A stretch of 64,000 bases of DNA from Chiua virens (GCA_019787685.1 JAHNUO010000005.1:434001-498000), one strand, 5' to 3'; positions 11,961-23,162 are shown, counted from the first letter of the stretch. The notes: generated by a model from the letters alone, not told the origin. A program made the numbers and translations.

Positions 11961-12703
11961 CTAGAGCCGGGAGCTACTCTGCTGTCTTGTGCTCTTTTCC
12001 TCCATCATCACACCTGCCCACGATACGTCTGATCTCCCCATGCCCTCCCACCGCTCGGTCTTCTCACGGAACTCGTCACCCCAAAGGGTCACACCCGCAA
12101 AACCGATCACGACTGCTCTCGTGGACTCCATCGGAGGCGAAAAACGAATGTTGGTCAGCGTAACGTCGCAGTGGATGACGCCACGCGGAGGGAAACACTC
12201 AAGAGCCGAGGTGACTTGCTCACAGAGCTGGGACGTGAGCGATTCGGGGGGAATGTCTGCAAGGCTGACAGAGGGGACATGCTCGAGCACGAGGGCTGGT
12301 GGTCGAATGGCCCTATTCTTCCACTATGGAAAGCAGATCGTCCTCCTTGCATGGTCGCTGAAGGAAAGCGAGTTCGTTCGATTGTCGTACTTTCCCGGGT
12401 TGCTGCTTGAAACAGAAACATGCTTAGACTCCCCTTCAGGGTACCTGGCGTTATAGGGGCCTTTCGACAGCTCATCGTCGACGAGATCCGCACTTTTCCA
12501 CTGAAGGCGGGCTAACGCGGCCACTCGTTCGTGCGCACAGCTCCGCGGTTGCGGTGGCTTGCGGAGGAGCCGGTTTTGTATATAGCGCGGATCGTGTATC
12601 TTGACGACGACCTCGGCTGCTTCTCAGCCTCCGCATTCTCCACATCAGGTCTAGCGAGCACGACGACGCTGTCCGTGACAGGTGTGAACAACTTAGAGAC
12701 CAA
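11961..12703 (-). pseudogene. Relic of a protein-kinase-like or phosphotransferase gene
   Basis: On the minus strand, frames covering 12703-11961 read like pieces of a kinase-fold protein. The clearest part (12290-11961) has a hinge-like LVLEHVPSVSL, a catalytic loop GVIHCDVTLTNIRF with the Asp and Asn expected of HxDxxxxN, then AVVIGFAG where DFG would be, and DEFREKTERW after it. Upstream pieces end in stops and lie in different frames. I see no intact catalytic gene. The closest known class would be fungal aminoglycoside-phosphotransferase or fungal-kinase-like proteins. It separates two AsaB-like relics. Confidence 0.5.
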
Positions 12704-13239
12704 GTACTGCTATAGCAGTGGTTCATTCTGAGCCACGTCACATTAGTCAAACAGCATCAGGCTTAAATATGGACTCACGGATACCAACTTAAGAATCTTG
12801 TTAAGAACACGTCGTCACAATCTGTCTATACATTTGCTCCAGGAACAGGCCATTTCCACACTGATGTCGCTGTAAGTAACCATTATCTTCTCGGGAGGAA
12901 CCGACTTTGTACTAAGTACCTCGGAGGTGGACAACCATCACCTGAAGATCCCATTCTTGCCAGTGCTCTGACATCCCAATAAACGAGCGATCTTGAAATA
13001 ATACCACACCTGCATTCGCCACGAGGACATGCGCACCGCCAAAGGCATCCGAGTCATGATTCAAGCTTGACAATGCGCTCCCTTTCCACCAGCTAAGGAA
13101 CGGGAGTCAAGATGTGGGTCTCAGGTAGATAGCAACCACTTGCCTTGCCGGACTTCTCACATACAGCGTTGGCACATGACGACGTTTGCTGCGAGTCGGT
13201 AGCAGTCGTCCCGGCCCTGACCGCCGGCGAGCACCGACG

Positions 13240-13470
13240 CTAGACCGATCGCCAACTTAGTTCAATCACCCGACCCCTCAGTATCAATCGGCGGACCAGG
13301 TCTATAGCGTCAGGTTGTTTTATCTGGCGGACCAGACCTCGGACGAGGTAACGCTAATCAAGTATTTTGATTCGGATCCGGAGACGCGTGCGGTGAGGAG
13401 TCGGTCGATCGAGGTGAGGATCAGTGTGGAAGATAAGTGCGTATTGGACGAGGATGGATGGTGAGTGTGT
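13240..13470 (+). pseudogene. Relic of an AsaB-like oxidoreductase gene, last exon
   Basis: TAGACCGATCGCCAAC matches the start of exon 3 of the copy at 26613. The segment from 13321 (TATCTGGCGGACCAGACCTC) matches its WYYLADQTPD-VTLIK region and continues through GGTCGATCGAGGTGAGG, matching the QSIEVR end. Frames are broken. Non-functional. Confidence 0.65.
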
Positions 13471-13559
13471 ACTGAGTGACTTGTCACGGCGGCCAGCAGA
13501 CTCCTGACGCATCCCAAGGCGTCATTGCCACTGGCTTCCATGACCACCGACGTGTCGGA

Positions 13560-13720
13560 CATCAAGTTAATGCGATCTTGCAGGGCGACACACGATGGGC
13601 CCGTCGCATCTAACGTGACCCGACCATGCGTGTGGCTGTGACAACGGCTTTTGATGCGTGGGCTGAGGCTTTGAGGGATTCTGCAAAGGTGATGTGTGCG
13701 CCAGGGCAGGAGGTGTCACT
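13560..13720. repeat. Duplicated DNA shared with the 3' flank of the AsaB-like copy at 25981
   Basis: Scattered but collinear matches run between this stretch and about 27185-27330 (GCGATCTTGCAGGG versus TCGATCTTGCAAGG; GGCTTTGAGGG versus GGCTCTGAGGG). Both sit about 100-250 bp beyond an AsaB-like last exon. Copying of a block including flanking DNA, rather than reverse transcription of a message, best explains this. Alignment was by eye. Confidence 0.4.
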
Positions 13721-14064
13721 CGAACAACGTTCCTACACGGCCCAGACATGAGGTAGCACACGGTCATCTTTGTTCGCACCTTGAGCGGAAGAGAGCGCAC
13801 ATGCCAACCTAGTGGATGATGACACGATCTACACAGTGTGAGTGATCACTTCCGAAAACCCAATTCTACTTGACCCAGCCATTGCATCGCTCTACTAAAT
13901 CTCGTCTTCCTAACCGACCTCATCACTTCTGGTCCAAACCTGCACCCACGCTCGCGTGCATGTTCGATGCTCATCCATCTGTGGGTTCGTTCTTCATTTT
14001 CGGACAGATAACGCGAGTTGTTCCTGCCGTCAAATTTATTTTGTGTTCAGGTGTTCCTGTTCTT

Positions 14065-14770
14065 GGACAGTATTGCAGTGGAATCATGGGATTCACAGAC
14101 CTCCGGGTTTGAAGGTAAAACATAGAACATTTTTTGCAATGCTATTGCCCCGAGTGCAGGTACTGCAATGATGATGACTATCTGGTCAGTTGATATGCAT
14201 GTTTTTTGAATCTTTCTGACATCGTTTCCAGGCCAAAAAATATGATTGATGCTTACAAGGTATGCAGCTTTGGCATGTCAGTAGAGTTTAGACATTAACT
14301 TCTAACAGCATGACTACATCTCTTTTTAATGCCAGTGGATAGTGACACTGATGGTGAATCTGGATAACACCATGGAGCCTGCCAAGCCGAAACTGTGACA
14401 ATGGGACATTATTCTGGTTTTTATTTATCCAATATACACTGCTGTTTTGCCAATCAGCAATTTGTGCACAGCCTTAACTGACACTTATGGCACTTGCTGA
14501 ATATCACAACATTTCCAAACTCATTCAAAAGTTTACATAGAAGCTTTCTTTTTCATTTAAATGAGGTATTCAATGTTTTGGAACAAAGTATAGTAGTGTT
14601 GTGCAGTGTCTCAGGCCACACAAGTGCAGTCATGTAAGTGCAGTAAGTGCAATGACAATTTCCTGATGCTGGTAATGTAATGGCTCAGTGAGAACCATGA
14701 GTTGTGTTGAATGTTGTGGGCCAGAAGGATTCTCATAGGTGTATGCCACAGCTGTTGCTCAGTAAACCAT
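14065..14770 (+). pseudogene. Decayed copy of the 3' end of FOX2
   Basis: The DNA matches FOX2 from its exon 14 (CAGTATTGCA, ATCATGGGATTCAC) through the intron (TATCTGGTCAGT), exon 15 (GATTGATGCTTACAAGG) and the last exon (CTGGATAACACCATGGAGCCTGCCAAGC), then beyond the stop. Introns are kept, so this is a genomic copy. Many sites that are CpG in the intact gene are TpG or CpA here; for example the CGACGTGCG of intron 14 reads TGATATGCA. The SKL signal is lost (AAGCCGAAACTG). About 220 bp with no counterpart interrupts the 3' flank near 14455-14672, after which homology to about 10730-10815 resumes. Confidence 0.85.
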
Positions 14771-14919
14771 TTTGCACAACTCTTATCCTTCCTGTACTGC
14801 AGCTGTGGATGACAAACCTTATAAAACTCAAAGTACTGGGCCCTCATCACCATCTTCTTGGACAATGAGCATGACAGCACCCTTGAGGCCTGGATCAACA
14901 ATACCTTGGGGACCTCACC

Positions 14920-15561
14920 TGTAACAACCTAGAACAAACGTAGACTATGAGTTACTTGCGAGTGGTTGTAGTGGTCAGTGTAAGGTAGAATGCAAGTGAG
15001 TCTGACGAGTGAGGCAAGAACTACAGAGGTGATCCGTCTATGAGAGACAATGGAGGAAAACCAGAGGTGAACTTTGTTAGAGTTCCCTGGTGCTGTATTC
15101 AAGTCTTTATATACTAAAAGTACAATCGGAGTTACAATCGGAGTATGAATACATAGATAAGTATGAGTGTTCTGATTGGTAGATAAGGTGTGATAACATG
15201 AGGTATATGCATGTATGTGAGTCATAGATAAAGACATGAGGAAACAATGCTGTAACAATGCGGTATAAGCATGTTATGAGATAAGCACTGCTTTAATAAT
15301 AGATATGAGTCATAGGGAATCATAGATAAGAGATAACGTGTGAATACACGTGTGTTGTGCATGGGTTATGACATCGTGTGATAACACGTGTCTAATAATG
15401 AATCATAAGGAGTCATAAAGGAATGGCCAATAGGATATGATCCTGAGTATAGCCTTGGCATGAGGCAATATATGCCGTAATAGATATTGTGTATCTTGTA
15501 TAGTGGATTAAGAGCGTTGAGTAGGAAGGCGAAAGAATGAAGTGAAAACGTGATTGTAACA
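14920..15561. mobile_element. Solo LTR, 642 bp
   Basis: The segment starts TGTAACAACC and ends GATTGTAACA, so it has the TG...CA ends of an LTR within a 7-bp inverted pair (TGTAACA/TGTTACA). It is flanked by a perfect 5-bp duplication, TCACC, at 14915-14919 and 15562-15566. No internal retrotransposon coding region is next to it, so it is read as a solo LTR left by recombination. Orientation cannot be set from the ends alone. Confidence 0.82.
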
Positions 15562-16010
15562 TCACCACTGTTGGGCAGCATACCAGTCCAGGGTACTACT
15601 AGTGCACAGGGAGACTTGGAGGGACAATGTGTGTCGAGTACAGCACAGAGAGAGGTAGACATGGAGAAGGTCAAGTTTTAGTTTGTGTTTCTGCTCTGGC
15701 TGGTGTTGATGGGGATTTTGATGGTGTATACAGGTTTTGTATGATGCAGGATTAGTTTGTAGTGTATTAATGTTTTTGAGATGTGTTTTTCATTGGTATT
15801 TCAGTAACACTATGTGAAGGGTTGAGTGATAGTCAGCCAGAGCCATGCTCTGAATCAATTACCACAAATGTGTGCCAAAAAAAATTCAATGTTACACAAT
15901 TCACATTTACAACCAGTTTCCATTCTACCAAAAGATTCTGCACCATTGAGACATCATTGAAGATACTGAGCTTCTCACACAGAGGAATTCATACAGTAGC
16001 TAAAGTGTTT

Positions 16011-16451
16011 TTAATCAACCTGTACAAATGCACAAATGTGTGACCCACATATGAGATTCTTTGAGATCAGATTCATGATTGCCATTGTCATTCCCTCTTC
16101 ATCTTTGGGATTGTGTTGATGAGCTAGCAGAGTCACTGCTTGTTGAACTTTGGTACATGTGCCAGATGATTTGTATAATTTGGCAGCTGTTGCAACTGAT
16201 TTTGGATAACCTTGCTGGTGGAGATGAAAAGAGTGCACCATAATGATGGCAGAATCTATACAGATATTGAAGGGGTGGGAATAGCATACCAAACAAGACT
16301 GACCACTGCCCAACAAAAGGGCTTTTTCCCATGGTTTGAAGGTCCATGGGAGCTGAATTATACAAAGTAGTATGAGAAATGTTCTAGCAGGAAAATAGCA
16401 CACATACCATTGATTTTGAGGGAGTTGAGTGTATTGTGGCACCATATTCAA
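16011..16451 (-). pseudogene. Possible detached C-terminal part of the GTPase gene at 23-24 kb
   Basis: A 146-codon minus-strand frame in AT-rich, CpG-poor DNA. It contains hydrophobic and amphipathic stretches (SAIIMVHSFHLHQ, AKLYKSSGTCTKVQQAV, GMTMAIMNLISKNL) that recall the C-terminal helical half of agaricomycete G-domain proteins of the kind found at 23163-24232. Both lie on the same strand in the right order, with the Copia element and tandem array between them. The link is an inference; a chance frame is possible. Confidence 0.3.
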
Positions 16452-16797
16452 TTGGGTGCTAATTTAAAATATTGTGACAATCAAAATTTAAATACAAGAA
16501 ACTCAAGAAATAAAAAAAACCTGTGCAGAGTGTAACAACTATATGAAATCACATTAATCATGGATTTGGTCAAAGTGAGATAATACAACAAACCTCCTGC
16601 AAAATAAAGATGAAAATGAAGTAAAAAAAGAGAATGATTGAATTTCACCTTCTAGAAAATGGGGATAAATCAGAAATAGTATTCAATGATATTGCACACA
16701 AGGCTTCAAAGATGTCTTACATCCTGAGGGATATTAGAGGGAACAAGATGCATTGAATAAATTGTAACTAAGACTTACAAGCTATGAATGAGAGAAC

Positions 16798-17091
16798 TGT
16801 TAGACATATTGCCTTTTCTTGACACTCACTCCGCCGCTATCTATTTGGTAGAACCTTTGCTCTTTACACCGTTATTGTCAACCATTAGGTAATCTTGTAG
16901 TTAAGGACTGCGCGTCCAACAAAACCTTCTCTTCCTCAGCGCTCGTGTTGCTCGAGTCCGCTGAGGTGAGCTGACACTTCACTCTTGTATTCTTGTTACT
17001 TACGCTGTACCTAGAACTCCTCTTCTAGGTAATGATATAGTGCTCGTGTTGCTTGAGTCCGCTGAGAACTCCTCTTCTAGTTCTTCGTTCA
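16798..17091 (+). repeat. 5' LTR of the Copia element
   Basis: 294 bp, beginning TGTTAGACAT and ending TTCGTTCA. It contains an internal near-repeat (TGCTCGTGTTGCTYGAGTCCGCTGAG twice). It is 98% identical to the 3' LTR; the six differences are listed under findings. Confidence 0.97.
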
Positions 17092-17103
17092 GGTTATGAG
17101 CCC
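17092..17103 (+). other. Primer-binding site matching the initiator tRNA anticodon arm
   Basis: GGTTATGAGCCC directly follows the LTR. It is the exact complement of GGGCTCATAACC, found in the anticodon stem-loop of eukaryotic initiator tRNA-Met, not of a tRNA 3' end. This implies priming by a half-tRNA, as known for Drosophila copia. Confidence 0.8.
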
Positions 17104-17178
17104 CGAGTTCTGACCAGGCAGAACTCAATCTCGACGAAGAATTCAAACTTAAACTTTAATCCCGCGTTCATCTTAACC

Positions 17179-20100
17179 ATGGGGAAATATGACCACATCT
17201 GCGAACTCACCGGCACTGACAATTACATACTCTGGCGTCAGCAAATGATTTTATCTCTCAAAGGCGAGTGTCTTTGGAACCACTGTAGCAGTGGCACAGA
17301 TGCTACCGACCTTGCTGAACATGCAAGTGTAAAACCCACTGCTAGCAATCCCATCACCGACGAAGAAAGAGAGAAGATTTTAGATTGGCTCTCTAAGGAC
17401 GCTCAGGCCAAGGCACTCATCGACCGTAAAACCTCCACCGTCGTAGCCAGTCAACTAAATGAATCTCAAACGGCTTGAGAGCAGTGGAATACTCTCTCGC
17501 AACATTTTTCCTGCAATGATCTCCTTTCGCAATACAAACTTCGGATTCGCATCAGATCGGAAAAACTCAAGGACGCCGACAACACAGCTTGCTACCTTGG
17601 TGTCTTTGAAGATGCTCGCCACCGCTTCATTCAGATGGGAGTCACATATAGCACGGAAGAAGCAATATTCGACCTTCTACAGGGCCTTCCAGAAACCGTA
17701 GAGTGGCAAATCTTCAGAGAATTCACGATGAATCACATGTCTTCTGCCTCCAACTCGAGTTCCACGACCTCGTCCTCCACCCAGGCCTCTGCTACTGTGA
17801 CCTTCGACGACATAGCCAAACAACTCACTGAGAAGGCCAATGCTATTGTGGGGAAGAGAAAACTGGCTGGCCCAGGCTCGGAATATGCCAACATCGCACT
17901 GACGCACGTCACACCCAACCTCAAAGTCAACCCCTCCACCGGCATTCGGATTACCCAAAACAATCCAAAGGGTGTCAGGTGCTCAAATCCTCACTGTGCT
18001 GACCAGCCTCGTGCCGAGAATCATGACTTGGCGCATTGCTACTGGCCGGGTGGAGGTATGGAGAGCAAAGCACCAGATTGGGTTTGTGCAAAGTTACAGA
18101 AGAAAACCGAGACTGCGTCAGTAGTGGTCGCCACCATTACCCAAGCGTCCCCATCCCCTCCCATCCCTGCAACTAGTACAGGTCCTTCGACCACACAATA
18201 CCGATGTGAGCTAGCCTGCGCAGCTATTGCGGAGTATGATGAGGATGCTGCCTACGTCTCCTATTCCGAGTTGCCATCACCCCTGGTCAGCACATTGCTC
18301 GACTCCAGGTCCACCTCACACCTAGTCATCGACCGTGCATATTTCTTCGATTTCAAACCGGGGAATGATGCTGTTGTCCAGACGGCTAATCACGGGTCTA
18401 TGTCCACAACAGGTCGTGGTACTTGCATTGCGGAACTCTTACTTGACAGTGACGTACATCGTCTCACCCTGTCGGATTGTCTACATGCTCTGGGTGCTCT
18501 AGTCAACCTGCTCTCTGTTGGCCGAATGGTCGCCAATGGGTGGGACTGCACCTTCACCAGCTCTCCACCTTTTCCCCGATGTGATTTGTCTTACAAAGGT
18601 GACATGCTGGGGAGCTTAGGACTCGAGGGCAATCTTTGTCGCATTGACCTTCACTTCCTACGACCTTCTGACTTGGCTGCTGGCCGTGTTCCTCTCCCTC
18701 GCGAAATCTCTGCAGTTGCGTGTCAACCTGCCACGCTTGATATCTGGCATGCCCATATGGGTCACCCAGGGGGTGCTGTCGTTAAACGCCTTCCTCTGGT
18801 TGCCACTGGCGTTGAACTTGACCCAACGGACACCTTGTCGCGCTGCGAAGCCTGCATAATGGCAAAATACCCACGTCAGCCTTACCCACCGTCCAAATCC
18901 CCACATGCAGAACACATGCCTGACCTTGTCCACTCCGATCTGTGCGGTCCTTTCCCCGTCCGTACCCCACATGGCAAACTTTATTTCATCGTTTTCCTTG
19001 ACGACCACTCCCACCTACTCAATGTCCAGCTTCTTGCCACCAAGGACCAGGTGCTGGATGCCTGGCACATCGTCAAGTCATTGTGGGAGAACCATTCAGG
19101 ACACTCTGTTAAGTTCTTCCGCTCTGACAATGGGGGTGAGTTTGTCAGTGCGGCGTTTAAGTGTGCACTGGCAGAGTCCGGCATTGTTCATCAGCTCTTG
19201 GCTCCTTATGTGCACCAACAAAACGGAAAGGCGGAGCGTGCTATACGGACCTTGGAGGGGTGCTCTTTGGCGATGCTGGAGGCGGCTGGTCTGCCACAGA
19301 ACCTCTGGGGGGAGGCTGTTCTTACTGCTGCCTATCTATGGAACCGGACGGAATCGGTTGCCATACCTTCAGGGACAACCCCCTACGAGATTGTCAATGG
19401 CACTCGTCCAGACCTCTCACACCTTCGGGTCTTCGGATCTCGCTGTTGGGCACGGATTCCGATTGAGCAACAAGCCAAGTTGGGTCCCAAGGCTCGGCGT
19501 GCGCTTTTCATGGGTTACCCGGAGGGGGTGAAAGGGTATCGTGTTCGGGACACCACCACTGGGATGTTCTTCACCGCGCATGATGTCACCTTTGACGAGG
19601 ACCTTCCTGCTTCGTTCCCCCGTGGCGCTGATGATAATGACGAAGATGAGCCACTGGACCCTTCTGTGTCTAGTAAACCTGATGCTCAGATTGTCTGTGC
19701 TGACAGCCCACCCTCCGCAGTCTCGTCTCCGCTCTCATCACTTCCATCAACGCCTCCCTTGATGCCGCCTTCCTCACCTGTGCCACCGCCACGTTGTTCT
19801 GTCCATCTGGTGGAGTTACGGGCACGTAATGCACATGTTATACAAGATGTCCCTGGCTCGTCGGAGGGGGTGATGGGACCTCAAATCAGTCAAGCTGTCT
19901 CACCAGCACCAGGATCAACATCCACTGAGCCCAAACACGACGAGGGTCCCCCCACTGAACAGACACACATTGCATTGCAAAGCGACAAACGCCGCAACCC
20001 ATTTGCTCCTGACTATGACATGTCGCTTCCCCCAGTCAACTATGAAGAGGCGATGCTTCGACCAGACAAAGACTTGTGGCTAGAGGCTATGCAAATGGAG

Positions 20101-21630
20101 CTGAAAACGATGACTGAGATGAACGTCTACAAGCTAACCCCACTCCCGGAGGGACACAAAGCTATTGGTTGCCACTGGGTACTGGAATTCAAAAACGATG
20201 GCAAAGGATCAGTATACAAGGCACGCCTGGTAGCCCAAGGGTTCTCCCAAATCCCAGGAATAGATTATGGAGTGACCTTCGCACCAGTTATCAAACCAGC
20301 AACCATACGCTTCCTGATCTCCCTTGCCTGCCAAAATGACTGGGAAATCGACACCTTTGATGCCAAACGAGCTTTCCTTTGGGGCAAACTCAAAGAGGAA
20401 ATCTATATGCGTCAACCCAAAGGTTTCAAACAAGGTGATTGGAGAAAGCTAGCGTGGCTTATGTTGCGCTTGATCTATGGTCTCAAACAGTCAGCCCTCA
20501 AATGGTACGAGCAGGTTTGTTCAGTTATGGCAGAACTTGGGTTCACTCGAGCCGAATCCGATCATGCGCTCTTCCACTTTGATGGAGAAGATAAACTCTC
20601 CGACCAACTCAAACCTGGCTTGAGTGAGGCGATCACCATAGCTTGAGTATGATGCTTGATAGGCTGGCATGTTGACGATGGCTTCGGGGTATCAAACTCC
20701 AGATCGTTCCTTGAGCAAGTCAAAAGCAGAATCGCCGAGCGCTTCGGCATCAAGGATTTTGGCCCAGTGTCCAAATATCTTGGGGTTCAATATGAACGCG
20801 ACAGGACAATGAAGAGAGTCTGGTTGCATCAAGCCGAATACATAGCATTCCTCCTCAATGAATATGGCCTCTCCCAATGTAACCCAGTCACCCTCCCTGT
20901 CGATCCAAAGATGCCACTCGGTGACCCCAATGCCTTGTACCTGAATATTCCCGACCTTCTCTCTGCATACTTGAAGCTGATTGGAGAACTAATCTACATC
21001 TCCATCAACACGCGTCCCGATATTGCCTTCGTCGTCAATTCCCTCACACAATTCAATGCGTCTCCTACTCCCTGTCACTTTGCTGTCGCTAAACGGGTCC
21101 TTCACTATCTGGCTGGAACAATTGACCATTGTCTGGAATATGGCATGGAAACGGAGATTCTGGAGCTTCATGCATATGTTGATGCGAGCTGGGCAAACGA
21201 AGAGGGCCATCGATCCGTCTCTGGATATACTTGGTTCTATGCTGGTGGATTGATCTCTCACACTTCAAAGAAACAAACCACAGTGGCATTATCGTCAACG
21301 GAAGCGGAGTACATGGCGGTGACACATGTGATTCAGGAGGGCTTATGGTTACGCTCTCTCTTCGGCGAAATCAGCATCCCATACCAATTACCCATCAAGA
21401 TTTTTCTAGACAGCACAGGAGCGATAGCACTCTCTACTGCTGCAAAATTTCACCAACGCACAAAACATATAGATATCCATTACCATTTCATTCGAGAACA
21501 TATAGACAATGGCAATTTTTCCTTAATTTGGGTTCCTACTCATAAAAACTTGGCAGATATTCTTACGAAACCTTTACCCTGCCCTGCCTTCACCGTGCTC
21601 ACAAAGTCTCTTGGACTAGCGGCTCCGTGA
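17179..21630 (+). pseudogene. Copia gag-pol polyprotein with three in-frame TGA codons
   Basis: The frame starts at ATG 17179 (MGKYDHICEL). Gag includes NYILWRQQM; a Cys/His cluster (CSNPHC...HCYWPG) may be the nucleocapsid knuckle. The protease active site reads LLDSRST where DSG is expected. Integrase has the HHCC region (WHAHMGH...CEACIMAK) and DDE residues in HSDLCGPF, RSDNGGEF and NGKAERA. Reverse transcriptase shows FDAKRAFLWG and the WHVDDG active-site pair; RNase H shows YVDASWA and SSTEAEYMA. TGA stops at 17476, 20644 and 20650 interrupt one otherwise continuous frame to 21630. Each could come from CGA by a CpG transition. With the stops and the DSR change the product would be inactive. 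Confidence 0.95.
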
Positions 21631-21638
21631 AGGGGGTG
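21630..21638 (+). other. Polypurine tract of the Copia element
   Basis: AAGGGGGTG immediately precedes the 3' LTR, where plus-strand priming occurs. The T is unusual but the location is exact. Confidence 0.7.
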
Positions 21639-21932
21639 TGTTAGACATATTGCCTTTTCTTGACACTCACTCCGCCGCTATCTATTTGGTAGAACCTTTG
21701 CTCTTTACACCGTTATTGTCAACCATTAGGTAATCTTGTAGTTAAGGACCGCGCGTCCAACAAAACCTTCTCTTCCTCAGCACTCGTGTTGCTCAAGTCC
21801 GCTGAGGTGAGCTGACACTTCACTCTTGTATTCTTGTTACTTACGCTGTACCTAGAACTCCTCTTCTAGGTAATGATATAGCGCTTGTGTTGCTCGAGTC
21901 CGCTGAGAACTCCTCTTCTAGTTCTTCGTTCA
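21639..21932 (+). repeat. 3' LTR of the Copia element
   Basis: 294 bp, same ends as the 5' LTR and same length without indels, followed by the target duplication AGAAC. Confidence 0.97.
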
Positions 21933-22900
21933 AGAACATGGTAAGAGCAGACATGGACATGGATCAGAATCACTCTGAGACACCCAAGAACAGTCAGACC
22001 ACTTACAAGCTATGAATGAGAGAACATGGTGGGAGCAGACATGGACATGGATCAGAATCACTCTGGGACTGAGTCCAAGAACACTCAGACCACTTACTTC
22101 CTATGAATGAGAGAACATGGTGGGAGCAGATATGGACAGAATCACTCTAAGACCTCCAAGAACACTTAGACCACTTACAAGCTATGAATGGGAGAACATG
22201 GTGGGAGCAGACATGGACATGGATCAGAATCACTCTGAGACCTCCAAGAACACTCAGACCACTTACTTTCTATGAATGAGAGAACATGGTGGGAACAGAC
22301 ATGAACATGGATCAGAATCACTCTGAGACATCCAAGAATAGTCAGACCACTTACAAGCTATGAATGAGAGAACATGGTGGGAACAGACATGGACATGAAT
22401 CAGAATCACTCTGAGACACCCATGAACAGTCAGACCACTTACAAACTATGAATGAGAGAACATGGTGGGAGCAGCCATGGACATGGATCAGAATCACTCT
22501 GAGACCTCCAAGAACAGTCAGACCACTTACTTCCTACAAATGAGAGAACATGGTGGGAGCAGATATGCACATAGATCAGGATCACTCTGAGACCTCCAAG
22601 AACAGTCAGACCACTTACATCCTATGAATGAGAGAACATGGTGGGAGCAGACATGGACATGGATCAGAATCACTCTGAGACACCCAAGAACAGTCAGACC
22701 ACTTACAAGCTATGAATGAGAGAATATGGTAGGAGCAGATATGGACATGGATCAGAAACACTCTGAGACCTCCAAGAACAGTCAGATCACTTACAAGCTA
22801 TGAATGAGAGAACATGGTGGGATCAGACATGGACATGGATCAGGATCACTCTGAGACCTCCAAGAACAGTCAGGTCACTTACACCCTATTAACATGGTGG
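21933..22900. repeat. Tandem repeat, 88-bp unit, about 11 copies
   Basis: Each unit runs from AGAACATGGTGGGAGCAGAC through ATCAGAATCACTCTGAGACC and AGTCAGACCACTTAC to GCTATGAATGAG. Units differ by point changes. A partial unit (ACTTACAAGCTATGAATGAGAGAAC) lies left of the Copia element at about 16773-16797, so the array predates the insertion. 88 is not a multiple of three, so this is not a coding repeat. The unit contains no CpG. Confidence 0.93.
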
Positions 22901-23162
22901 GAACACCAATGGACATGTATCAAAATCACTCTATTTCTCAATTTGATCATATTTCTTACCTGCCAATATTTGTAAGTACTTCACATCCATATAGAAATTC
23001 CACACTTTCATACATTGACATGTGGGAACCATATAGCCATTCTTCTCATCAAGAACTCTTGCTCTTTCTGATCAAATCTTCCTACTGGAGACAATTTGCT
23101 AGCAATGAATGGCACCAAAGTTCTATGACATATGTCATCTGTAATTCACTAAAAGATCCTGA

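Larger units (their letters stand above)
16798..21932 (+). mobile_element. Ty1/Copia LTR retrotransposon, 5.1 kb, recent but inactivated
   Basis: Two 294-bp LTRs bound a gag-pol region in the order protease, integrase, reverse transcriptase, RNase H, which defines Ty1/Copia. A perfect 5-bp target duplication AGAAC (16793-16797 and 21933-21937) shows one clean insertion. The target was a unit of the 88-bp tandem repeat. The LTRs differ at six of 294 sites. Three in-frame TGA codons and a mutated protease motif make the element non-autonomous now. Confidence 0.97.

Noticed and set aside
17476..20652. TGA read as Trp in the Copia element
   Set aside because: Host genes use TGA as stop and TGG for Trp; CGA-to-TGA CpG mutation explains all three sites.
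21933..22900. CRISPR-like array
   Set aside because: The 88-bp units are contiguous with no unique spacers, in a eukaryotic genome with spliceosomal introns.
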